Shown here: positions 9,628-17,802 of the stretch, piece after piece | How the letters are laid out: every line of letters starts with the position of its first letter | Position numbering within the stretch: position 1 is the stretch's first letter | NCBI GenBank assembly: GCA_015062115.1 | Contig: SUVG01000002.1 | Location: 124,001 to 188,000 of the forward strand | Source: Elusimicrobium sp. | Lineage (GTDB): Bacteria; Elusimicrobiota; Elusimicrobia; Elusimicrobiales; Elusimicrobiaceae | Reading direction: 5' to 3' | Length of the DNA: 64,000 bases | Translations under genes and position numbers: made by a program | The notes under the pieces: generated by a model | Told to the model about the DNA's origin: nothing | The model's database searches: none | The model's input: only the letters and a program-made list of their open reading frames with translations

Positions 9628-10161
9628 ATGAAAAAGGGTTTTACTTTGATAGAACTTTTGGTCGTAGTGTTAATCATCGGTATCTTGTCGGCGGTGGCGT
9701 TACCTCAATACGAAAAAGCCGTTTGGAAAAGCCGTGCTTCTACCATGCTTCCCAATGTGAAGGCTTTGGCAAACGCGCAGGAGTTATATTATTTAGCGAA
9801 CGGCACTTATGCTACGGCCTATGATCAGTTAGATATTTCTTTTGACAGTTTGCCCTATACAACTAGTAGTGACGGTCGTTTAACCGCGGCTTCCGGAAAT
9901 GCTACTCGTGCAAACAAAGATTATAAATTGGTTATAAATTCTGTGCCTGCTAGATTTTTTCATAGCACGGCGATTTTTACTACAGGTCCTTATAACGGAG
10001 GTGGCTTGCTGATTCCACATGTAGTTTATAATTTAAGCGTGGAAAAAGGGGCTTTGTATTGCTTTGAATATGATGTGGTAAAAGATAAATTCTGTAAGCC
10101 TTTTTACGGGGGTATAAGTGTTGGGAAAGCCAACGAAATTACTTATTATAAAATTCCTTAG
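9628..10161 (+). CDS. Type IV pilin-like protein (PilE/pseudopilin family)
   Basis: This 177-residue protein starts with a class III pilin leader: a very short basic segment MKKG, the prepilin peptidase site G|FTLIELLV with glutamate at position 5 of the mature protein, and a hydrophobic N-terminal helix (to about residue 24) ending in [16 protein letters not shown]. The C-terminal part is a variable globular domain with two cysteines (about 147 and 156) that could form a D-loop disulfide. The ATG at 9628 has an AAGAGG Shine-Dalgarno 6 bases away; an in-frame start 13 codons upstream would spoil the prepilin leader. It is a single-gene unit with its own terminator. It could be a pilus subunit, a minor pilin or a type II secretion pseudopilin; no assembly genes are in the window. 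Many such stand-alone pilin genes are a known trait of Elusimicrobium. Confidence 0.88.
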   Translation: MKKGFTLIELLVVVLIIGILSAVALPQYEKAVWKSRASTMLPNVKALANAQELYYLANGTYATAYDQLDISFDSLPYTTSSDGRLTAASGNATRANKDYKLVINSVPARFFHSTAIFTTGPYNGGGLLIPHVVYNLSVEKGALYCFEYDVVKDKFCKPFYGGISVGKANEITYYKIP

Positions 10162-10175
10162 TATTATAACAATAA

Positions 10176-10209
10176 AACACCCCGCAGATAAGTCTGCGGG
10201 GTGTTTTTT
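10176..10209. terminator. Bidirectional rho-independent terminator
   Basis: A perfect 13-base-pair stem (AACACCCCGCAGA and its complement) with loop TAAG is followed by six T on the plus strand and by TTTTATT on the minus strand. It can end both the pilin-like gene and the converging lpx operon. Confidence 0.9.
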
Positions 10210-10228
10210 CAAACTAACAAATTTTTAT

Positions 10229-11056
10229 CTACACTGCCAACAAACAAAGGTGGTGTTTATCTGCCAAGGTAATTACTTCTTCCAAATCTAAAACTAAAGT
10301 TTTTTCGGCCTCAAAAGCCAGTACCGAAAAGCCGGCCTTCACCACGGTTTCTACGGTGCCTTTTCCCAGAACGGGTAAGTCGTAGCGAAAATCTTGGTTG
10401 GGGCGGGCCACCTTTACTACGGCTACGGCGGAGTGTTTTTCGGCCCCTTCGCGGTAGAGTTCCCCGGCGCGTAAAATACAGCGGTCGGTTCCTTCCATGC
10501 CTTCTACGGCTATCACGGCGTTTTGCCCTACCACACAGGTAAGGCCGATATCCATGGCGGCAATTTGTTTAGCCGTTTGATAGCCGAAGTCCACCACTTT
10601 TTGTTCTTCTTCGGTGGGTTTGCGTTTGGATAAAACGCCTTTGGCGGGCATAAAATCTTCCAAAAACAGAGCGGAACTGGTAAATTCTATTCCGTCTTTT
10701 TTGAACTCGTCCATCACACGCGAAAGCAAGTTTTTGGTTTGCATATTTTTTAAGGAAGCCAAAAATTTTGCTCCGCGCAAGTCCGGCATGAGGTTAGAGA
10801 AGATATTGGTGTGCTTTACGCGCCCGGCCATTACAATTTGCGTAACGCCGTTGTTTTTGAAGAAGGAAATGGCTGCGCCCAGTTGCCCCAATCTTAAGGA
10901 TTGGAACACTGTGGCGCAGTGTTTGAAATCTTCTTCTTTGGCATTTCCTTTGGCTCCGGCGACAAAAACCTCATACCCCTTTTCCATGGCTTTTTGAGCA
11001 ATGTAAACGGGCATTTTCCCTTCGCCGGCAATGATGCCAATTTTATTCTTCGTCAT
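10229..11056 (-). CDS. lpxI: UDP-2,3-diacylglucosamine pyrophosphatase LpxI
   Basis: LpxI hydrolyses UDP-2,3-diacylglucosamine to lipid X and UMP, the fourth step of lipid A synthesis; it replaces LpxH in many bacteria. The 275-residue product matches the LpxI (formerly DUF1009) family in length and in its segments KIGIIAGEGKMP near the N-terminus, QIVMAGRV, and GTDRCILRAGEL. I chose the ATG at 11056, which overlaps the end of lpxA by 14 bases; an earlier in-frame start would lie further inside lpxA and add residues without family similarity. It is the last gene of the bamA-lpx operon and is followed by a terminator. lpxB, which normally acts next, is not in this window. Confidence 0.9.
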   Translation of the reverse strand: MTKNKIGIIAGEGKMPVYIAQKAMEKGYEVFVAGAKGNAKEEDFKHCATVFQSLRLGQLGAAISFFKNNGVTQIVMAGRVKHTNIFSNLMPDLRGAKFLASLKNMQTKNLLSRVMDEFKKDGIEFTSSALFLEDFMPAKGVLSKRKPTEEEQKVVDFGYQTAKQIAAMDIGLTCVVGQNAVIAVEGMEGTDRCILRAGELYREGAEKHSAVAVVKVARPNQDFRYDLPVLGKGTVETVVKAGFSVLAFEAEKTLVLDLEEVITLADKHHLCLLAV

Positions 11057-11846
11057 CGGTTTCGCTTGCTTTGCGTTTGGCCGCCGTAATACCGCGTTTG
11101 GTGGCTTTGCAGAAGTCAATCATATGTTGAACTTCGGCGCACGGGTTGGTGGCTTCCAATTCCGCAATGGCTTCTTGTAAGGTTTTATTGGTTCTAAATA
11201 GTGCTTTGTACGCGCGGCGGATAGCCATAATGGTTTCGCGGGCAAGGCCGGCGCGGCGTAAACCCACTACATTGAGGCCGATTAACTTGGCGCGGCCGCC
11301 TTGGGCAATACAGTAGGGGGGAATATCCAACGGGGCCATGGTGCCACCGGAAATCATGGCCATGGTGCCGATGCGGGAGAATTGGTGCACGCCCACCATG
11401 CCGGAAATAACGGCACGGTCTTCAATAATTACATGCCCGGCAATACCGGTGCTGTTGGCGATAATGATGTTGTTGCCCAATTGGCAGTCGTGTGCGATGT
11501 GCGAGTTGGCCATCAAAAGGCAGTTGTTGCCGATTGTGGTGGGTACATCTACAAAAGTGGAGCGGTGAATCGTTACGCATTCGCGGATTTGGTTGCCGTT
11601 GCCCATCACTACGCGGGTGGGTTCGTCGCGGTAGGACAAATCTTGCGGTTTTACGCCGATAAACGAACTGGCAATTAAGTGGTTGTTATCGCCCATAGTG
11701 GTGTTTTCAATGACGCAGAACGGGCCGATTTTATTGTTTTTGCCGATTTGTACATCGGCCCCGATAACCGTGTAAGGGCCTACTTCGGTAGAGGGGTCAA
11801 TTTTAGCAGAAGGATCGATGATAGCGGTAGGGTGAATTTTAGTCAT
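11043..11846 (-). CDS. lpxA: UDP-N-acetylglucosamine acyltransferase
   Basis: LpxA transfers a 3-hydroxyacyl chain from ACP to the 3-OH of UDP-GlcNAc, the first committed step of lipid A synthesis in the cytoplasm. The 267-residue protein is a left-handed beta-helix built from hexapeptide repeats (IDPSAKIDPSTEVGPYTVIG and onward) followed by a helical C-terminal domain (about 195-265). The catalytic-histidine region is visible as IAGHVIIEDRAVISGMVGVHQF. Its start overlaps fabZ by 8 bases and its end overlaps lpxI, so the three are coupled. Length is typical of LpxA. Confidence 0.96.
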   Translation of the reverse strand: MTKIHPTAIIDPSAKIDPSTEVGPYTVIGADVQIGKNNKIGPFCVIENTTMGDNNHLIASSFIGVKPQDLSYRDEPTRVVMGNGNQIRECVTIHRSTFVDVPTTIGNNCLLMANSHIAHDCQLGNNIIIANSTGIAGHVIIEDRAVISGMVGVHQFSRIGTMAMISGGTMAPLDIPPYCIAQGGRAKLIGLNVVGLRRAGLARETIMAIRRAYKALFRTNKTLQEAIAELEATNPCAEVQHMIDFCKATKRGITAAKRKASETDDEE

Positions 11847-12327
11847 GGTTACGGGCTCCTAAGATAAAGTTTAGAGTGGCCTGCGCACACAGTTTTCCGT
11901 TTACATAGGCCTCGGCATAGATTTTAGAGATTTTACCTAAACGCAAAACCTCAATGGGCATTTCAAGCAAATCCCCGGGGCGTACAATTCCGCGGAATTT
12001 GGCGTCGTCGATGCTTAAGAAAAGCGGCAAACTGTTTTCGTCCGCCACTACATGCATCAAGGCTCCGCCAAAGGCTTGCGACATGCTTTCAACTACTAAA
12101 ACTCCGGGCATTACAGGGCTGCCGGGAAAGTGCCCTTGAAAGTAATACTCCTCGCCGTTTACATGGCGAATACCCAGGTATTTTTTACCGGATTCCAACA
12201 CGCGCACTTCATCAATCAGCAGGAACGGCTCGCGGTGGGGAATATTTCTTTTAATTTCTTCTTGATTGTACGTTTCCAAAACGGGAAGCGTCAAAAAATC
12301 TTTCAAACTGCTTGCTTTTGCGCTCAT
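11839..12327 (-). CDS. fabZ: 3-hydroxyacyl-ACP dehydratase FabZ
   Basis: FabZ dehydrates 3-hydroxyacyl-ACP in fatty acid elongation and competes with LpxA and LpxD for the same substrate, which explains its place among the lpx genes. The 162-residue hot-dog-fold protein has the signature IPHREPFLLID, the active-site histidine in GHFPGSPVMPG (His66) and the catalytic glutamate about 14 residues later (VVESMSQ, Glu80). It overlaps lpxC by 4 bases at its start. In Bacteroidetes lpxC and fabZ are fused; here they are separate but coupled. Confidence 0.96.
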   Translation of the reverse strand: MSAKASSLKDFLTLPVLETYNQEEIKRNIPHREPFLLIDEVRVLESGKKYLGIRHVNGEEYYFQGHFPGSPVMPGVLVVESMSQAFGGALMHVVADENSLPLFLSIDDAKFRGIVRPGDLLEMPIEVLRLGKISKIYAEAYVNGKLCAQATLNFILGARNHD

Positions 12328-13148
12328 TTATCCTCCGAGTTGGCTAAGAGTATCTTAGCAAAAATAACATTGTGTTTGTGTCCGCCGCAGGCGCAGGTAA
12401 TTTTGAGCGGGGGTAATTTCCGTCCGGTGAGGCTTAAATCTCCCACTAAATCTAAAATTTTATGGCGTACCATTTCATCGGCATAACGAAGTTCGTTTAA
12501 GAATTTTTCTTTTCCGATGATGACGGCATTTTCCAAGGAGCCCCCTTTCGCAAGGCCGTGGGCTTTCAAAAAGGCAAGTTCTTCTTCAAAACCGAAAGTG
12601 CGCGCGCGGGCAATTTGCTCGATGTAATTTTCGGTGGAAAATTCCAAGGTAAATTCCTGGCGGGCCACTAAAGGGTGTTTGTGCAAATACAGAAAAGAGA
12701 AAGTCAACTTATCTGCCGGTTCGGCTTCGTAAGAAATGTTACCGCTGGTGTAAGTAATTTTGTTTTTGATAACAAGCGGTTTTTGCTCTTCACCCAGTTC
12801 CGTGATGCCGGCTTTTTGCAAGGTTTCGATGTAGATATCGGTTGCGCCGTCCGTAATGGGCGGTTCGGGGCCGTCCATTTCCACGGCAACATCCGTAATG
12901 CCCAAAGCATGCAGGGCAGACAAAGCATGTTCCACCGTCCACACTTCGGCGGTTTCGTTTTTCAGGTTGGTTCCGCGCAGGGTAGAACCTACATTGTCCA
13001 CATGGGCCACAATCGGCAAAGCGTGGGGAAGATCCGTGCGAAGAAAGGTAATTCCGTTTTGGGCAGGTTTGAAGGTCATGGTGGCCGGAACCCCGGTGTG
13101 CAGACCGATGCCTTTTACAACGGCAGTAGAGGAAAGTGTTTTTCTCAT
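12324..13148 (-). CDS. lpxC: UDP-3-O-acyl-N-acetylglucosamine deacetylase
   Basis: LpxC is the zinc deacetylase that commits the cell to lipid A synthesis. The 274-residue protein has the expected zinc ligands: His74 in TVEHALSA, and His229 and Asp233 in RHKILDLVGD. The general-base/polarising histidine is His257 in GGHKHN. The N-terminal segment VKGIGLHTG is also characteristic. In E. coli lpxC sits in the cell-division cluster; here it lies between lpxD and fabZ, so control of lipid A and outer-membrane assembly is probably shared at the transcript level. It is 2 bases downstream of lpxD. Confidence 0.96.
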   Translation of the reverse strand: MRKTLSSTAVVKGIGLHTGVPATMTFKPAQNGITFLRTDLPHALPIVAHVDNVGSTLRGTNLKNETAEVWTVEHALSALHALGITDVAVEMDGPEPPITDGATDIYIETLQKAGITELGEEQKPLVIKNKITYTSGNISYEAEPADKLTFSFLYLHKHPLVARQEFTLEFSTENYIEQIARARTFGFEEELAFLKAHGLAKGGSLENAVIIGKEKFLNELRYADEMVRHKILDLVGDLSLTGRKLPPLKITCACGGHKHNVIFAKILLANSEDK

Positions 13149-13150
13149 AA

Positions 13151-14227
13151 TTAGCGTCCCATTAGTTTTTTAATTTTACCGAAGAAGGAAAGTTTTTTCG
13201 TTTCTTCCAGTTGTTTTTTGAAATTCTTAAATTCTTTGTGCATTTCGGGCAGTTTGCGCAAAATGGCTAATTGCTTGAAGGCTTCTTTTTGCGGCATGGC
13301 CGGATAGCCGAAATAGGTTTGCCCGGCAGGAATAGAACTGATAACCCCCGATTGGGCCCCCACTTGCACACGGTCGCCTATTTTCATGTGTCCGGCTAAA
13401 CCCACTTGACCGGCCAAAATAACGCCGTGGCCGATATCGGTGGTGCCGGCAATACCTACTTGCGCGCAGAAAATATCACTCATGCCGGTGCGGACATTGT
13501 GCCCCACTTGCACAAGGTTGTCGATTTTGGTGTTATCGCCAATAATCGTGCTGGCAATTTTGGCACGGTCGATACAGGTGTTAGATTGGATTTCCACATC
13601 GTTGCCGATTACCACATTGCCGATTTGCGGGATTTTTTGGTGGCGGCCTTCATGGAAGGTGAAGCCAAACCCGTCGGAGCCGATTTTAGCCCCGGCTTGC
13701 AAAATGACATAATCTTTTAAGATGCAGTCTTCCCGAATAACCACTTGCGGGTAAATGTAGCAGTTTTTACCGATGGTAACATCTTTGCCGATGTAGCATT
13801 GGGGAAAAATGACGGTATTGTCCCCTACGGTTACGCCGTCTTCAATGACGGTGTAGGCGCCCACGGATACATTTTCGCCGAGTTTGGCTTTTTCGCTGAT
13901 GACGGCAGTGGGGTGAATACCGGTGGTATGTTTTTGGCGGGCGGCATCAACATATTTCATCAAAAGAACAAAGGCCCACTCCGGGTTTTTGGCGTATAAA
14001 AGGGCCCCTTCAAAAGGAATTTCCTTTCCTTTGGCATCTTCGGGCAAGATAAGGGCCGCAGCTTTGAAATCTTTGGGAAGATTTATTTTTTCAAGAGAGG
14101 TAAGATAGCAGATTCCGCCTTCGTGCGCTTCGTCCAAAGCGCAAAGTTGGGTGATAGCGGTTTGCGGGTGGGTGCCTACTTCGGCCCCGGTGATTTTGGC
14201 AACTTCGGTTACGGTCAAGTTTAGCAT
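13151..14227 (-). CDS. lpxD: UDP-3-O-(3-hydroxyacyl)glucosamine N-acyltransferase
   Basis: LpxD adds the second 3-hydroxyacyl chain, to the 2-amino group, in the third step of lipid A synthesis. The 358-residue protein has the LpxD layout: an N-terminal uridine-binding domain (about 1-100), a long hexapeptide-repeat beta-helix (about 105-310) with the catalytic-histidine segment NLVQVGHNVRTG, and a C-terminal helical extension rich in lysine. It follows the OmpH-like gene by 9 bases, as in the bamA-skp-lpxD order of proteobacteria, and has a GAGG Shine-Dalgarno. Confidence 0.96.
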   Translation of the reverse strand: MLNLTVTEVAKITGAEVGTHPQTAITQLCALDEAHEGGICYLTSLEKINLPKDFKAAALILPEDAKGKEIPFEGALLYAKNPEWAFVLLMKYVDAARQKHTTGIHPTAVISEKAKLGENVSVGAYTVIEDGVTVGDNTVIFPQCYIGKDVTIGKNCYIYPQVVIREDCILKDYVILQAGAKIGSDGFGFTFHEGRHQKIPQIGNVVIGNDVEIQSNTCIDRAKIASTIIGDNTKIDNLVQVGHNVRTGMSDIFCAQVGIAGTTDIGHGVILAGQVGLAGHMKIGDRVQVGAQSGVISSIPAGQTYFGYPAMPQKEAFKQLAILRKLPEMHKEFKNFKKQLEETKKLSFFGKIKKLMGR

Positions 14228-14236
14228 AAGCGTCCT

Positions 14237-15091
14237 CTATTTGCCGCGTTTGCGGTATTTTTTAGATTTTTTAAGCCGGTTGATAAAGTCCTTCGTTACA
14301 TTTACCGGTTTTTCGCCGTATAATACTTCATCTTTGCGCACCAACGCACCGATGTTTCTTTTTTGGGCGAAAGATTTTAATTCTGTATAAATATCTTTCA
14401 AAATGGCATCGACTTCTTTTTTTTCTAAAGTCAAAATTTCTTCGCGGGTGTTATATTTATAATTATCAATAAATAAACTGCGCTCTGCAATCACTTTTTT
14501 GTTGGCCGCTATTCTGGAAGTTAAGTCTTCCCGTCTGGCAGGGGTGTTTAAGGGACTCGTGGAAAGAGGTTCCGAACCGGCAAAAGTCAGGCGGTTTAAC
14601 AAGTTTCCCATAAGCAGAGAATCGGCATTTTCTTTGATTTGCGGTTGCAGGCGTACGGGTTCTACCACGATGCGCTCGTAATAGGGTTTCAGTTCTCTTA
14701 ATTGGGCGGAAAGCAGTTCGTTCTCTTGGGTTAAGAGGTCTATTAACTGGCGCGCCCCTTGCACTTCTTCTTCTTTGGCTAAAATTTTTAACCGAATTTG
14801 TTCTTTCACGGCTACCGTGCGCGGGTGTTGGTTGAAGGCTTCGTCTATATCCACATACGCCACCGTTAAGCATTTTAATTTTTCCACAGGCGTATTTTCT
14901 TCTTCATCTTCCTCTTCCGTTTCTTCCTCGGCAGGTTCCGTTTTTGGTGTTGGCGGCGCGGCTTGTGCGGCCAAAATGGCAGCCACGGCAGCCTCTTCTT
15001 CTTTGGACAAAACCCCCACATCAGCTGTTTCCTGTGTCCAAGCGAAACTTGCTAAAAAGAGTGTTAAAAGAAGAAGGCCTGTTTTTTTCAT
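14237..15091 (-). CDS. OmpH/Skp-like periplasmic protein with acidic N-terminal insert
   Basis: This exported protein probably acts as a periplasmic chaperone for outer-membrane proteins, as Skp does. A signal peptide (about 1-20, AWTQ end) is followed by an Ala/Pro/Glu stretch that becomes a run of acidic residues (about 45-67), then by the OmpH-type start CLTVAYVDIDEAFNQHPRT and a long helical region with coiled-coil character (about 85-260), ending in a very basic tail. At 284 residues it is much longer than E. coli Skp (161), mainly through the acidic insert and the extra helical part. It lies between bamA and lpxD with 7- and 9-base gaps, exactly where skp is found elsewhere. The Skp role is inferred from fold-level similarity and position. 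Confidence 0.75.
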   Translation of the reverse strand: MKKTGLLLLTLFLASFAWTQETADVGVLSKEEEAAVAAILAAQAAPPTPKTEPAEEETEEEDEEENTPVEKLKCLTVAYVDIDEAFNQHPRTVAVKEQIRLKILAKEEEVQGARQLIDLLTQENELLSAQLRELKPYYERIVVEPVRLQPQIKENADSLLMGNLLNRLTFAGSEPLSTSPLNTPARREDLTSRIAANKKVIAERSLFIDNYKYNTREEILTLEKKEVDAILKDIYTELKSFAQKRNIGALVRKDEVLYGEKPVNVTKDFINRLKKSKKYRKRGK

Positions 15092-15098
15092 GTAATTC

Positions 15099-17465
15099 CT
15101 AAATCATATTGGACATATTGAAATAGAAGTGGGAACGGTCTTCTCCGCCCTTATGGTTTAAGCCGTAACCCCAGTCAATACGAATTGGCAAGGACGGTGT
15201 GGTAAAGCGTAAGCCTACCCCGACGCCGGCCTTAAACTGATTTTCGTTCGGGCCGAGAGAAAAGTCTAAATCATTAAATTCGTTCCAAGAGTTCCCGACA
15301 TCGAAGAAGAAGGCAAACTGGGCCATGTTGCGCCGTCCTTCGCGTGCTAACGGAAAGCGGAGCTCCGCGTTTAACACATAGTACATATCCCCGCCGTATT
15401 CCGGCCCGATTTCTCCCGCTCTTTCGTATCCGCGGACGGTGTCTGCTCCGCCCAGGAAAAATTTTTCATAAGGGGGAACTTCTTTGGTGCGCCCGTAAGG
15501 TTGCACGGAACCGAATTTATTGGAGAGAACGAAAACAATGGGGTAATTCCCGCCCACGTTCCAAACCGTATGATTGAATACGGAGCGTGCGTTGAAGTAC
15601 CATAAGTCCAAATCTCCGCCGATCGGCCCGCCGGCCAGAGCAAGCCCGATGGAGTTGCGCCAACCGCGGGTAGGATCCCAAATGTTATCGCGCGTATCTA
15701 CGGCAAAGTCCGTGCTGATGGTGGACATATTCGTATCGCCTTTTGCGATACACTCACCGGACGGTTTCGTGCCATCGCATTGATAGCGTTCGTCGATATC
15801 GTAAATGTCGATATTTTCAAACGAGTAGCCCAAAGACAGTTGGTAAATATCGTCCTTAAAACGCGGGCCCACTTTTACGCGTCCGCCTACGCGTCTTTCC
15901 GTGTAGGCTTGGTTTTCGGTCGCAAAAGAACGGTAACGGCGAGTGTTAAATAAATCTAATCCCAAGGAAGTGGGTTTATCGTAAATCCACGGGGTGGACC
16001 AACTGACGGTATAATCCAAAATTTCTTCCCCGAATAAGGTGCGTAAAGCCAAGCGTTGGGCGCGGCCAAATAAGTTCATGTGGTTAATGGAAAGTTCCCC
16101 ATAAAGTCCGTCCATAGAACTCATGGCAAGGCCTGCCGTAAACATACCCGGGCGGCCCTCCACCACATTAAAGCCCAAGTCCACTTTTTGCGGGTCGGCG
16201 GTAGGTTGAAGGTCTATTTGTACATCGTTGATAAAACCCAAATTTAAGATTTTGGTCTGGCTGCGTTTGATTTTTTCATTATCGTACAAATCGCCGGGCT
16301 TAATGGAAAGTTCGCGCGTAAAGACATGCTTTTTGGTGTTTTCGTACCCGGTTACATCAACATGGTCAATGTAGAAAATATGCCCTTCGGCAATATCGAA
16401 ATTGACATTTAATTGGCCGTTTTCGACAGTGGTTTCCGGGTTGACGCGCACTTGCAAATAGCCTTTGTTGGCGTATTGTTCTTGAATAGCCACAATGGTG
16501 TCGTCAAAATCTTTTTGATTGTAGAGTTTTCCTTCGCGGAAGAATACCTGCTGGTTGAGTTCTTCGGGGGTGAAAACATTGTTCCCGGCAAAATTAACCG
16601 TACCGAAATTCACCTTTTCTCCTTCGGTAACATCGTAAGAAATGGTTACTTCGGTTTTATCGTTATTGATATCTATTTGAGGAGCCGCCAGGTTAAAATT
16701 GGCATAACCTTTGTTGCGTCCGTAAAGAATCATTTTGATGTAATCGCGTTGTAAATTTTGCGGTTTGAACACTTTTCCGGGGCGGTTGGAGGCTTTTTTC
16801 AAAATTTTTTCGGCCGGGATTTCGGCCAAGCCGTTTAAGTTGACGGTTTGCACGCGAACCCGTTCGCCTTCGTTAATGATAAGTTTTACATCTACCGTTC
16901 CCAGTTTTTCGTTAGGGGTAAGTTCGTAGGAAATATCTGTATTTACATAGCCTTTTTCGGCGTATTTGGCTTTGATACGATCCAAGTCGCCCTGCAGTTT
17001 GGCTTCGTTGAAGGGATCTTTGATTTTAAGCGTCATGGCTTGGGTAATAGCGCCTTTGCCCAAGTGTTTTCGTCCTTCGTAGGTCAAACGGTCGAAAATC
17101 GGTTTTTCCCGAACAATGTAGGTAATGCGGTGGCAGGGGTGGAGTTCGCCTGTGCCGTCTTTTTCTTTGCGGGTTCCCGGTATGGGGGAAATGTCTATTT
17201 CCACGCTGTCAAAATTTCCCAGCGCGGATATTTCGTGTACATCTTCGGCCACTTGAAAACGGTCGTAGAGTTCGCCTTTTTTGGCAGTGGCCGCTTTGGT
17301 AACCGTTTTGGGGCGGATATTCTTTAACCCTTCGGTGGAAATGTTACAAATCATCCACGGGCCGTTGGGATCCATCTGTGCTTGCGCGTGCTCGTCCGCG
17401 CGCGCGTACGAAACGGCCGTCAGTATAAGTAATGCCCACAGGGCGGTATGCTTAAAAAATGTAAT
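15099..17465 (-). CDS. bamA: Outer membrane protein assembly factor BamA
   Basis: BamA is the central Omp85 component that folds beta-barrel proteins into the outer membrane. After a signal peptide ending SYARA|DE come five POTRA domains (about residues 35-410) and a C-terminal 16-strand barrel with the conserved loop-6 motif as VRGY (GGADTVRGYERAGEIGP). The last residues FYFNMSNMI resemble a barrel-sorting signal but end in Ile, not Phe. The start is unusual. No ATG precedes the signal peptide. An ATT codon at 17463-17465 lies 5 bases after a near-perfect Shine-Dalgarno (AAGGAGGGGG) and gives an ideal signal peptide, so I propose an AUU start (788 codons). A GTG at 17495 is in frame but lies inside the preceding terminator hairpin and has no ribosome site. 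Confidence 0.92.
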   Translation of the reverse strand: MTFFKHTALWALLILTAVSYARADEHAQAQMDPNGPWMICNISTEGLKNIRPKTVTKAATAKKGELYDRFQVAEDVHEISALGNFDSVEIDISPIPGTRKEKDGTGELHPCHRITYIVREKPIFDRLTYEGRKHLGKGAITQAMTLKIKDPFNEAKLQGDLDRIKAKYAEKGYVNTDISYELTPNEKLGTVDVKLIINEGERVRVQTVNLNGLAEIPAEKILKKASNRPGKVFKPQNLQRDYIKMILYGRNKGYANFNLAAPQIDINNDKTEVTISYDVTEGEKVNFGTVNFAGNNVFTPEELNQQVFFREGKLYNQKDFDDTIVAIQEQYANKGYLQVRVNPETTVENGQLNVNFDIAEGHIFYIDHVDVTGYENTKKHVFTRELSIKPGDLYDNEKIKRSQTKILNLGFINDVQIDLQPTADPQKVDLGFNVVEGRPGMFTAGLAMSSMDGLYGELSINHMNLFGRAQRLALRTLFGEEILDYTVSWSTPWIYDKPTSLGLDLFNTRRYRSFATENQAYTERRVGGRVKVGPRFKDDIYQLSLGYSFENIDIYDIDERYQCDGTKPSGECIAKGDTNMSTISTDFAVDTRDNIWDPTRGWRNSIGLALAGGPIGGDLDLWYFNARSVFNHTVWNVGGNYPIVFVLSNKFGSVQPYGRTKEVPPYEKFFLGGADTVRGYERAGEIGPEYGGDMYYVLNAELRFPLAREGRRNMAQFAFFFDVGNSWNEFNDLDFSLGPNENQFKAGVGVGLRFTTPSLPIRIDWGYGLNHKGGEDRSHFYFNMSNMI

Positions 17466-17477
17466 AACCCCCTCCTT
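17463..17477 (-). promoter_or_regulatory. Strong ribosome binding site with proposed ATT start of bamA
   Basis: On the minus strand AAGGAGGGGG (17468-17477) is followed after 2 bases by the proposed ATT start codon (GGAGG to ATT spacing 5). The only other in-frame start-like codons before the signal peptide are a GTG and two TTG, which lie in or directly after the terminator hairpin and have no Shine-Dalgarno. Confidence 0.55.
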
Positions 17478-17481
17478 CAAC

Positions 17482-17515
17482 AAAAAAGCCCGCACTACAG
17501 GTGTAAGCGCGGGCT
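17482..17515 (-). terminator. Terminator between rpmB and bamA
   Basis: On the minus strand the stem AGCCCGC/GCGGGCT (17509-17515 with 17487-17493) is extended inward by pairing of TTACA with TGTAG and is followed by TTTTT. It ends rpmB. It also sits directly before the bamA ribosome site, so it could act as an attenuator if bamA is transcribed from the rpmB promoter. Confidence 0.8.
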
Positions 17516-17536
17516 GGTTCGTCCAAAAAAACTGAC

Positions 17537-17731
17537 TTATTTGGTAGGTCTTGTCGCCAAACCGCTTTTGATGCAGTTAGTGCAGACGTACGCCGTTTGG
17601 GTTTTGCCGTCGAGCACTACTTTTTGTTTTTGCAAATTCGGTTTGAAAGTTCTTTTCGTTCTCAAGTTAGAGTGGCTGTAAGAACCGCCGGACACGGGGG
17701 CTTTGCCACACACTGCACATTTATACGCCAT
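17537..17731 (-). CDS. rpmB: 50S ribosomal protein L28
   Basis: This is the large-subunit ribosomal protein L28. The 64-residue sequence has the family start MAYKCAVCGK and a basic middle (HSNLRTKRTFKPNLQ). Two CxxC pairs (Cys5/Cys8 and CTNC near residue 50) make it the zinc-binding form. The start has a strong Shine-Dalgarno (AAGGAAGG). It has its own promoter and terminator, so it is likely a single-gene unit; rpmG does not follow it here. Confidence 0.96.
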   Translation of the reverse strand: MAYKCAVCGKAPVSGGSYSHSNLRTKRTFKPNLQKQKVVLDGKTQTAYVCTNCIKSGLATRPTK

Positions 17732-17770
17732 AGTTTCCTTCCTTGTAACTGAAATAAATTTGGTCTTTAT

Positions 17771-17799
17771 ATTTTAGTAAAAAATTGCGGGTCTGGCAA
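17771..17799 (-). promoter_or_regulatory. Promoter of rpmB
   Basis: Reading leftward, TTGCCA (-35) and TAAAAT (-10) are 17 bases apart, about 40 bases before the rpmB start. It begins 3 bases after the end of the terC-family gene. Confidence 0.6.
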
Positions 17800-17802
17800 G
17801 TT

